Below are positions 1 through 6,500 of a stretch of 17,647 bases of DNA, piece after piece; positions within the stretch are counted from its first letter, which is position 1, and each line of letters begins with the position of its first letter. The position numbers and the translations under genes are program-made. The stretch is from a bacterium (GTDB lineage Bacteria > Patescibacteriota > Gracilibacteria > UBA1369 > GCA-2718715). The DNA lies in the NCBI GenBank assembly GCA_030426295.1, contig JAUHYY010000008.1, forward strand, positions 1 through 17,647. The letters run 5' to 3'. Under the pieces are notes generated by a model, which searched no databases, was not told the DNA's origin, and saw only the letters and a list, made by a program, of their open reading frames with translations.

Positions 1-107
1 CTCTCTTCTGCGAGCTTTAAATAAAGCTCTCTCTCAGCCTTCGAAATCTTTTTTGGTATGTAAATCAGAAGCTTTACTAAGTGATCTCCTGCATCGTTAT
101 TGTCGTT
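1..107 (-). other. Continuation of the dnaJ frame beyond the in-frame stop (partial, runs off the left edge)
   Basis: Reading on in the same frame after the TAA gives GDHLVK and then IPKKISKAERELY. This matches the conserved end of DnaJ (GDQ-V-V-VP-KLS--ERELL), with the expected spacing from GKGVP. The interrupted codon falls at a variable position just before the short loop. It is therefore a remnant or readthrough part of dnaJ and not a separate gene. A single-base change (for example from AAA, CAA or TTA) would explain it, as would an assembly error. Confidence 0.85.
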
Positions 108-1082
108 TTAAGGAACTCCTTTGCCTTTTATTTTTAATACTTTACCATGCTGGGTACCAGGCGGGATCGTAAGTTTTTCTTTACCGTGCATAGTTTCTAC
201 CTCTACCTCGTCACCAAGTACTGCTTGCAGAGAATGTATTTCAAACTCAGAAATGATATCTTGATTGCTTCTTGTATATTTTTTACTAGGCTCTACATTT
301 ACCCTTAAGTAGAGGTCTCCGTCTAAATTAGGCTTTGTTCCCTGGTTGCCATGATCTTGCAAACGGATTACTGTTCCGCTTTGGATACCTGTTGGGATTT
401 TGATTTTAATCGTCTCTTCTTTTGAATGTCGTTTATTGCCATTACATTTTGCGCATGGCTTCTCTGGATTTCTACCAGCGCCTTTACAAGTTGAACATGT
501 TCGTTGAGTAACTACTTGACCGAGAATGGTTTGACGTCGTTCTTTAATTTGACCAGCACCTTTACATTCAGGGCATTCAACAATCTTTGTTCCTGGCTCT
601 GCTCCTGATCCTTCACATTTGTCACATCTGACTACACGTCGAATCTTTATGCTTTTTTCTGCACCAAAAATTGATTCCTCGAAAGGAATGTTTAATCTTA
701 GCTCCAGGTCTTCACCTCGTTGCTCTGTTGACTGTCTTCTTGCGCCGCCTTGACCGTGACCAAAGAAAGACTCAAATATATCGGCAAATCCGCCAGCGTC
801 TTGAAATCCAGAGAAATCAAAACCTCCGAAGCCTTGTCCTCCGCCGTATCCTGCTTGAGACTGTGGACCATTTGAACCGAATTGGTCATACATCTTTCGT
901 TTTTGAGGATCAGATAAGGTTTCATATGCCTCTGATGCCTCTTTGAATTTTGCTTCTGCTTCTTTGTTATCAGGATTCTTATCTGGATGATATTTATTAG
1001 CAGCAACTCTGTATGCTTTCTTTATTTCGTCTTGGCTAGCTGATTTATCAACGCCTAGTGTTTTGTAAAAGTCTTTAGACAT
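108..1082 (-). CDS. dnaJ: DnaJ (Hsp40) co-chaperone, cut short by an in-frame TAA
   Basis: Hsp40 co-chaperone that stimulates the ATPase of DnaK and delivers unfolded proteins to it in the cytoplasm. Seen in the sequence: an N-terminal J domain with the essential HPD motif (in YHPDKN), a Gly/Phe-rich linker at about residues 75-110, a zinc domain at about residues 153-213 with four CxxC pairs (CDKC, CPEC, CSTC, CAKC), and the start of the C-terminal substrate-binding domain ending in GKGVP. The family normally runs about 45-55 residues further. Here TAA at 108-110 stops translation at codon 325, yet the same frame continues with recognisable DnaJ sequence to the window edge (see 1-107). No Shine-Dalgarno precedes the ATG; the leader is a 7-bp repeat tract. 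No dnaK or grpE lies within the window. The family call is very secure; whether the gene is functional is not. Confidence 0.95.
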   Translation of the reverse strand: MSKDFYKTLGVDKSASQDEIKKAYRVAANKYHPDKNPDNKEAEAKFKEASEAYETLSDPQKRKMYDQFGSNGPQSQAGYGGGQGFGGFDFSGFQDAGGFADIFESFFGHGQGGARRQSTEQRGEDLELRLNIPFEESIFGAEKSIKIRRVVRCDKCEGSGAEPGTKIVECPECKGAGQIKERRQTILGQVVTQRTCSTCKGAGRNPEKPCAKCNGNKRHSKEETIKIKIPTGIQSGTVIRLQDHGNQGTKPNLDGDLYLRVNVEPSKKYTRSNQDIISEFEIHSLQAVLGDEVEVETMHGKEKLTIPPGTQHGKVLKIKGKGVP

Positions 1083-1110
1083 AATAGCTAATAGCTAATA
1101 GTTAATGGCT
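1083..1110. repeat. Degenerate 7-bp tandem repeat upstream of dnaJ
   Basis: Four contiguous heptamers on the plus strand: AATAGCT twice, then AATAGTT and AATGGCT. The tract directly adjoins the dnaJ start codon and takes the place where a ribosome binding site would normally be. Similar heptad tracts occur at 1270-1297 and in 12571-12706. Confidence 0.7.
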
Positions 1111-1125
1111 GATGTAAGCCGGATT

Positions 1126-1154
1126 ATTTTAACGCATAGCAAAAATTAGCACAA
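1126..1154 (-). promoter_or_regulatory. Candidate sigma-70-type promoter for dnaJ
   Basis: On the minus strand, TTGTGC (1154-1149) and TAAAAT (1131-1126) are separated by exactly 17 bases. This would start transcription near 1118, about 35 bases before the dnaJ ATG. The -10 matches 5 of 6 consensus bases, the -35 only 3 of 6. It lies between tRNA-Tyr and dnaJ, so dnaJ may also receive readthrough from the tRNA promoter. Confidence 0.4.
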
Positions 1155-1179
1155 GAGGGTTTAGAGTGCTAGATAATAG

Positions 1180-1264
1180 TGGTGGGCAGGGAGGGATTCG
1201 AACCCCCGAAGGCGAAGCCAGCGGATTTACAGTCCGCCCCAGTTGACCGCTTTGGTACCTACCC
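1180..1264 (-). tRNA. tRNA-Tyr (anticodon GTA)
   Basis: Folds as a class II tRNA of 85 bases including an encoded CCA. The acceptor GGGTAGG pairs with CCTGCCC (one G-T pair), with discriminator A. The anticodon stem GCGGA/TCCGC encloses the loop CTGTAAA, giving anticodon GTA. The long variable arm (GGC-TTC-GCC) is as expected for bacterial tRNA-Tyr, and the T loop is TTCGAAT. It is the second of two tRNAs in the same orientation, 58 bases downstream of tRNA-Thr. Confidence 0.97.
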
Positions 1265-1269
1265 AAATA

Positions 1270-1297
1270 ATTGTTGATTATTAATTGTTAATCGTTG
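1270..1297. repeat. Degenerate 7-bp tandem repeat between the two tRNA genes
   Basis: Four contiguous heptamers: ATTGTTG, ATTATTA, ATTGTTA and ATCGTTG. The tract lies in the 58-base spacer between tRNA-Tyr and tRNA-Thr, so it would be present in an unprocessed tRNA precursor. Confidence 0.65.
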
Positions 1298-1322
1298 GGG
1301 CATATCTGACTAACAATTGGAG

Positions 1323-1398
1323 TGGAGCCACCAATCGGAATCGAACCGATGACCTGCCGCTTACAAGGCGGATGCTCTACCAGCTGAGCTATGGTGGC
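1323..1398 (-). tRNA. tRNA-Thr (anticodon TGT)
   Basis: A 76-base class I tRNA with encoded CCA. The acceptor GCCACCA pairs perfectly with TGGTGGC, with discriminator T. The D arm contains AGCTGGTA. The anticodon loop CTTGTAA has T at position 33 and anticodon TGT. The T arm is ATCGG/CCGAT around TTCGATT. The top anticodon-stem pair (27-43) is a T-C mismatch; the other four pairs are sound. Confidence 0.96.
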
Positions 1399-1433
1399 GT
1401 CTGAATTTAAAAGGTCTCTCTAAGAGCCAAGGT

Positions 1434-1462
1434 ATATTATTTAAAAGTTACTCTTAAGTCAA
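1434..1462 (-). promoter_or_regulatory. Promoter for the tRNA-Thr/tRNA-Tyr unit
   Basis: Minus-strand TTGACT (1462-1457, 5 of 6 consensus) and TAATAT (1439-1434) are 17 bases apart. Transcription would start near 1427, some 29 bases before mature tRNA-Thr. Its -35 box lies only 22 bases from the -35 box of the divergent plus-strand promoter. Confidence 0.6.
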
Positions 1463-1484
1463 AGTAATTTTTAAAGCTTACAAA

Positions 1485-1513
1485 TTGAATAATTCCTCTA
1501 TTTTTGGTATAAT
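1485..1513 (+). promoter_or_regulatory. Strong extended -10 promoter for the 1564-2409 genes
   Basis: TTGAAT (1485-1490), a 17-base spacer, and a perfect TATAAT (1508-1513) preceded by TGG, the extended -10 element. Transcription is expected from about 1520, giving a leader of roughly 44 bases to the ATG at 1564. This is the best promoter in the window by eye. Confidence 0.75.
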
Positions 1514-1551
1514 ATTAGGATTTAAGTTTATCAAGGATGCGTGTTCCTTCT

Positions 1552-1556
1552 GAGGG
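1552..1556 (+). promoter_or_regulatory. Ribosome binding site that decides the start at 1564
   Basis: GAGGG lies 7 bases before the ATG at 1564. The earlier in-frame ATG at 1537 has only AAGG immediately against it, too close to work, so the shorter protein is preferred. Confidence 0.65.
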
Positions 1557-1563
1557 AAATGAG

Positions 1564-2106
1564 ATGTTACAAGCTTCAATAGAAAATCTACGTGAGATCT
1601 CTGAAGACTTTTGCGACTATATGGGGCTTTTCATACATGGATTAGAAGAATATAGAAACCAAGAATACACAGATAATCCTGAGTTACTTGGATTTGCTTA
1701 TCCAAATTTAGACGATGATATTAGTGAGCTTATCGATATGGCGAGTATAGGAGTTGAAGGTGATCAAGATAAAAGAATTTTACTAACTCATAAGCTATCT
1801 GTGCTTAGACACTCTCTTAGAGACGACTCTTTCTTAGAAAATGCCCTTAAACCAGTATTTGCACATTTTGATGTTGATGATCTTAAGGTTGAAGATGTAG
1901 CACATGCGGATAGGTATTGGGTTGCAAACCTTAGTTTAAACGATAAAGAAATGCATAAATTCTATACACAATGTGGATTTGTTGCTGATCTAGAGGGAGG
2001 AAAGGGGCGACATATAAAATTCAGGGATGCTGAAGGCACAACATGGGGTATGTATGCACCAGGAAGTAATAAAGTTTGGTTGAAAAATGAAATAAAAAAC
2101 TTTTAG
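1564..2106 (+). CDS. Hypothetical protein with a HicA-like C-terminal segment
   Basis: A 180-residue acidic, soluble protein (189 if started at 1537) that I do not recognise as a whole. There is no signal peptide or membrane segment. The N-terminal half is predicted helical, with several LRE/LDD/ELID segments. The last ~55 residues run helix (MHKFYTQCGF), then a KGRHIKF strand pair, a further strand (TTWGMYAP) and a closing helix (VWLKNEIKNF). This order resembles the small double-stranded-RNA-binding fold of HicA toxins, where Gly-Phe and a Lys-Gly-Ser-His motif are typical; here the motif is KGRH. The similarity is weak and inferred by eye. The gene has its own strong promoter and is followed after 72 bases by a small gene in the same direction. 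No HicB-like antitoxin is evident. The existence of the gene is well supported by promoter, RBS and composition; its function is unknown. Confidence 0.8.
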   Translation: MLQASIENLREISEDFCDYMGLFIHGLEEYRNQEYTDNPELLGFAYPNLDDDISELIDMASIGVEGDQDKRILLTHKLSVLRHSLRDDSFLENALKPVFAHFDVDDLKVEDVAHADRYWVANLSLNDKEMHKFYTQCGFVADLEGGKGRHIKFRDAEGTTWGMYAPGSNKVWLKNEIKNF

Positions 2107-2178
2107 CAAAGGGTTTAGATATACAAATAATTGCAACTGCTTGCAAAAGTATGGGAATAGACTTTAGAATACACTCTC

Positions 2179-2409
2179 ATGAATAATCAAACAGGATCAA
2201 TGGAAAATATGGGTACAAATAGTGAATTAGCTCGAAGAGCAGCAGTGACACGAGATCCTGGAGAGCAAGAAATGTTATCTCAGCATCCTAGTTTTCTTGT
2301 TCAACAAGCATTACTTTCAAACCCAAATTTAGCAGAAGATTTAAGACCTGGTATTGAAAAAGCAGTTCGAAGAACAAATAAAGATGCTATGAATGCTATA
2401 AAAGATTAA
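2179..2409 (+). CDS. Small hypothetical protein with LRV-like helical repeats
   Basis: A 76-residue soluble protein. The segment from about residue 20 to 60 (TRDPGEQEMLSQHPSFLVQQ followed by ALLSNPNLAEDL) has the pattern of leucine-rich-repeat-variant (LRV) or similar short alpha-alpha repeats: a 'DP..' or 'NPN' turn, then two helices with Leu/Val spacing. Such repeats are usually protein-binding scaffolds, but one protein with about two repeats allows no functional call. The ATG at 2179 has no good ribosome binding site. The ATG at 2200 has AGGA four bases upstream and is an alternative start. It is likely co-transcribed with the gene at 1564, 72 bases upstream, and converges on the surface-protein block that ends at 2465. 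Confidence 0.6.
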   Translation: MNNQTGSMENMGTNSELARRAAVTRDPGEQEMLSQHPSFLVQQALLSNPNLAEDLRPGIEKAVRRTNKDAMNAIKD

Positions 2410-2464
2410 ACCCTAGCTTTAATTGGAGCTTGAGCCTTAAGATAAGATGTTAGCAACCTACTTT

Positions 2465-2869
2465 CTAGATTTTTCTGTAATCTTCTATTGCAGTTACAAC
2501 CTCTGAATCTGACTTAAGATCTTCTATAAATAAAATCTTAGATTTATTTATAGTCATAGAATCTTCTGGTCCATGAATTTCGTTACCTAGTTTAACCAAC
2601 TGTAGATCTTGACCTGCTTCAGTTGATGGACTGTTCTCGCCAGCTTCACGCTGCTGTAAGTAATATACATTCTCTAAAACTATCCAGTTTCTGCTTTTAG
2701 ATGTTATTAACCCGAAATAAATTTGATTATTTTCTAGAAAAATTGCTTGATACTTACTATCAACTACTTCATTTTTTTGTATAAGCAAATAGATAGCACC
2801 AAGTAAAAAAATTACTAATAATACTAAAACGACAGGGGAAAACTCTAACTTTTTTTTCTTTTTAGCCAT
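2465..2869 (-). CDS. Small membrane-anchored protein, YQAIFL/VYYLQ type
   Basis: A 134-residue protein with a basic start (MAKKKKK), one membrane span at about residues 13-31 (VVLVLLVIFLLGAIYLLI), then a domain predicted to face outward. That domain has the motif KYQAIFLENNQIYFG followed by a VLENVYYLQ strand and a Gln/Ser-rich linker. I recognise this pattern as common in hypothetical proteins of Patescibacteria, where the gene often sits near cell-surface genes; no biochemical role is known to me. It is the last gene of the minus-strand surface block. The ATG at 2869 lies one base after the stop of the upstream gene, so the two are probably translationally coupled. A TTG at 2881 would add four residues and overlap that gene; the ATG is preferred. 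Confidence 0.8.
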   Translation of the reverse strand: MAKKKKKLEFSPVVLVLLVIFLLGAIYLLIQKNEVVDSKYQAIFLENNQIYFGLITSKSRNWIVLENVYYLQQREAGENSPSTEAGQDLQLVKLGNEIHGPEDSMTINKSKILFIEDLKSDSEVVTAIEDYRKI

Positions 2870-2870
2870 A

Positions 2871-3512
2871 CTAATTACCAATTATTAATACAACTTCCGC
2901 GTCAGATGCAGCTTCACCTGCAGGCATTTCTGTAACAGCCTCCACGCCATATTTCTCTTCTAGGGCGCTTACATTTCTATTTTTAAGGTTTACTAGCGTA
3001 TACCCATCATAATCGCTTCTAGCCGCATTTGTAGGGTCTAAGATGCTATACCTAGCATCATCTGCAAGTTCTTGGGCTAATTCAAGAGCTGCCCCCTCTC
3101 TTGCACTACCATTTCTTATTTCCATATTGATTACCGCTGGACCTTCAATATTTACTGGACCAACATTTACAATAATATCTTTTGAAGGACTATAGATAAT
3201 TGCTTTTGACTGATATATTACTACTTTATCTCCGTTTGATGCCCCTAAGAAAAAATCTTGCTGAGTAGATAAAGACTCTGCATCAGTAATTGTTGCTACT
3301 ACTGGCTGCTCGTCTTCTGGCAAAACTATTAATCTGTTAACTTTTTCAACTATTCTTTGAACCTCTTGCTGGTTAATCTCTTCTTTCGCTTCTGGATCAG
3401 TTAAATATGCTATTTCTTGTTTTGCATTTTGGTAGCTAAAGAAAGACCAAGCAAATGCTATAATGGCAAGTACGAGCAATACATTTTGTAGGTTTAGTTT
3501 TTTAGCACTCAT
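2871..3512 (-). CDS. Membrane-anchored protein with C-terminal LytR_C-like domain
   Basis: A 213-residue protein with one membrane span near the N-terminus (about residues 10-24, VLLVLAIIAFAWSFF) and the rest predicted extracytoplasmic. The middle part (VNRLIVLPEDEQPVVATITD through GDKVVIYQSKAIIYSP) is a pattern I associate with Patescibacteria surface proteins. The C-terminal ~85 residues begin NMEIRNGSAREGAALELAQEL and end AEVVLIIGN, matching the layout of the LytR_C domain (N-G-s-x-x-G-x-A, helix, then A-x-V-x-I-G). LytR_C occurs on or beside LytR-CpsA-Psr cell-wall ligases, but the catalytic LCP domain is absent here. It sits 20 bases after the long fibre gene and one base before the small membrane gene, so the three are probably one operon. 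There is no Shine-Dalgarno before the ATG. Confidence 0.8.
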   Translation of the reverse strand: MSAKKLNLQNVLLVLAIIAFAWSFFSYQNAKQEIAYLTDPEAKEEINQQEVQRIVEKVNRLIVLPEDEQPVVATITDAESLSTQQDFFLGASNGDKVVIYQSKAIIYSPSKDIIVNVGPVNIEGPAVINMEIRNGSAREGAALELAQELADDARYSILDPTNAARSDYDGYTLVNLKNRNVSALEEKYGVEAVTEMPAGEAASDAEVVLIIGN

Positions 3513-3532
3513 TTTAGTAGTTTAAATTTATA

Positions 3533-6500
3533 TTATTGAATTTCTTCTGAGGTGTTATCATCGGATTCTACCCCATCTGAAGGGGTTTCCGTTTCGTCTG
3601 CTTCTTGATCAAGTTCAGGCTGCTCTTCTCTGCCCTCATCTTGATCCTCTTCTAATGGGTCAGAGTTCTCGTCACTATTGGTGTTTTCTGTTTGGTCATC
3701 ATTAGATTCGCTTTGATCCTCAGAAGCGTAGTTTATTGAGGTATCTTCTGCTTCAGAATCCCCATATTGATCTTCTGGATTCTGAGTCATATCATCTTCA
3801 TTTTCAACCTCTTCATCTTGCGAGTTTTGTTCGTTGTCTTCTACATGTAAGTCTAAGTACTCTAAAGTACCATCACTCACATATAGTTTTGCATCTGGGC
3901 TACTGAATGCGTGCCAGTTGAATATAATTTCATTAGTTGCTGGGCCTTCAATTCTTATATCAAAGCCACTTCTGGTAATATTCTCTGGGGCGTATTTATG
4001 GTCTTGTATTCCGATTGGTGTAACTGTGATTATTGGCTCATGTCTAAATGGGTTGTCGAAGCTTACGTGTACAACAGAGTTACCAGCTTTAACTTTTGCA
4101 CGTCCCACATTGTTTGATGAAAATTCACCGCTTGAAACTGATATATTCACACCTCTATTAGGTAATGATACCCCTGATATTTGGCCTTGTAACTCCTCAA
4201 TTAAATTTTGCTGCTCTTGCATACCTTTAACTAAAACAGGTACTAGGTTTTCTTTTGAGATTGATAGTAAGCCATTGGTGTTAGCTGATACAATCTTGTC
4301 ATAAACTGGCTGAACTTCTTGAGCAATGAAACCAGTGATTCTTTCGCCATTAGGATTTGATTTTCTATTGAAGTCTACAACTCTTAGATTTCTAACTACA
4401 TCAAGACCAGCAACTTCTGTATCTGAGATATTTGTTTTCGTTCTTACATCTGATACATCTTGGAGAGAGAATGTACCACCCGAGTTCTGAATTTGCCCAA
4501 CGATATCACCGTCTCCATCTCTTGCAGTTAAGTAATACGTTGTACCTGTACCTGCATCGGCACCGGCATCTACTATTAGACCATGTAAGTCTGCATCGTC
4601 ACCATGGTGATTAAAATAGCCTGCATATCCTTTTGAGATTGAAGTGTAATACTTATCTACCGTGAAAGTATTCTCTTCAACATTGATGGTTAGAGCAATA
4701 CCATCTGTTGTACTGAAATCACCGAACTTCTGATACAAATTGTCATTATCAATTATTATTGAATTATTCATGTTTGCCTCAGTAGCCTCATAATGCCCAA
4801 TTACAAGCTGCTCGTCTGTCAAATCTGTTCTAAAAACAAGAAGTTGCTCTTCGAGGTCCCCTAAGAAAAGGGTATCACCATTTATTTCTAAGGTTTGCCC
4901 ATATCTAGCTAGATATGGATCTCCAAGTGCAAGATATTCATTTGTTGAATCAATATTTAAATGAATCCCATTGTCATCTTCATTACCATCCCCTACATAA
5001 ATATCTCCAGTAGCTTGTATGTAAACGTCTGCAGATGCATTATAACCTCCTATACCTACGTTACCTGTTGAATCAATAGTTAGTGCTGTATTTGACGCTA
5101 CTGTACTTCTCCCAATTTTAAACTTATCTGAGTCAGAATCATCGACTCCTATTGTCCACAAATTTGTACCTGTATCTCCTAGTTCAAAACCTATTTGTGC
5201 ATCGTAAGTACCTGCATTAGTATTTGCAATTGTGACTTGTGTTGCGGCAGCGCCACTTGAGAGTACTTCTAGTAACTGATCGGGAGTTGTGTCTCCGATA
5301 CCTAGTCTATTGCTTCCATCGTCCCAAACTAAACCTGCTGTACCACCAAATGATCCACCATTATTGTACTGTAATTGTCCATCAGAGCCTCCGGGAGATC
5401 CGCCACCGCCGCCTCCTGAGGTAAGACTTTCCCATGCATCTCCGACACGACCTTCGAAGTCAGTACCTGTATAACGCAATACACCATTTGTAGTACCAGA
5501 ATACCCTGATTGCGTAAGGTAAAGACCACCTTCTATCGAAACATGATTATTAGGTTCATCGATATTTAGTTTCGTACCATTATTAGCATCAGCAACATCA
5601 CCAAAACTTATACTCCTCTCATCGTCATTCAATAAGAAAGCCATACCGTTATTAAGCTCATCAAGATCACCAAAATACACTGTTCGCTCTGTGTCAGAAA
5701 TTCTAAATTGAAATGCATTGTTTCCCTGGTCAACATCACCGATTGATACTGCAGTAGAGTTACCTCTAAATATTGTACCTGTACCTAAAGCAGTTGAACT
5801 AACACTGAAGCTATCTGTTTCTGAATCATCTACACCAATGGTCCAATTGTTAGTGCCGTCGACTAATTGGAAGCCGATTTGTGCATCGTAGTTACCTGCA
5901 TTTGTGTTTACGACTGCTAATTGAGTTCTATTAGCATTGGGAGATGTTAACTCTAGCTCGTCAGTTGCAGTGTCTAGAGTTAATGTATTGCTGCCAGAAA
6001 CTCCCATTATTATTTTCTCTGTACTATCGTTAAGTTCGAACATAACCCCGTTATTCGTTTCTTCTAAATCTCCGAATTCCACTTTTTGATTACTATTATC
6101 AACACGAAGTGATAAACCGTTATTGCCAGCATCAACATCACCTAACTCAACAAATTGCCCAGAACTTGAACCCTGGAAGAATGTTGAACTAGCTACGCCT
6201 GTTGTCCCAATTTTAAATGCGTCTAAGGCCGAATCATCTACTCCTAATGTAAAGTTATTTGTACCGTCGACTAGTTGGAATCCAATCTGGGCATCGTATG
6301 CTCCTGCGTTTGTGTTTTTAAGAGTTAGCTGGGTTGCTGCTGTACCTGAAGAATGAACTTCTAGTAACTGATCAGGAGTTGTGTCTCCGATACCTACGTT
6401 TCCTGTTGCGTATGCAGTTATTAGTTGAGCATCTGAGTTATTTCTAAGTTGATAACTTGTTGCTGTCGTGTCTGTACCTAGCCTTGTTATTATAGAACTA

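Noticed and set aside
2410..2464. Possible bidirectional terminator between the convergent genes
   Set aside because: Only four-base AGCT palindromes are present, with no T-run. The fold is too weak to claim.
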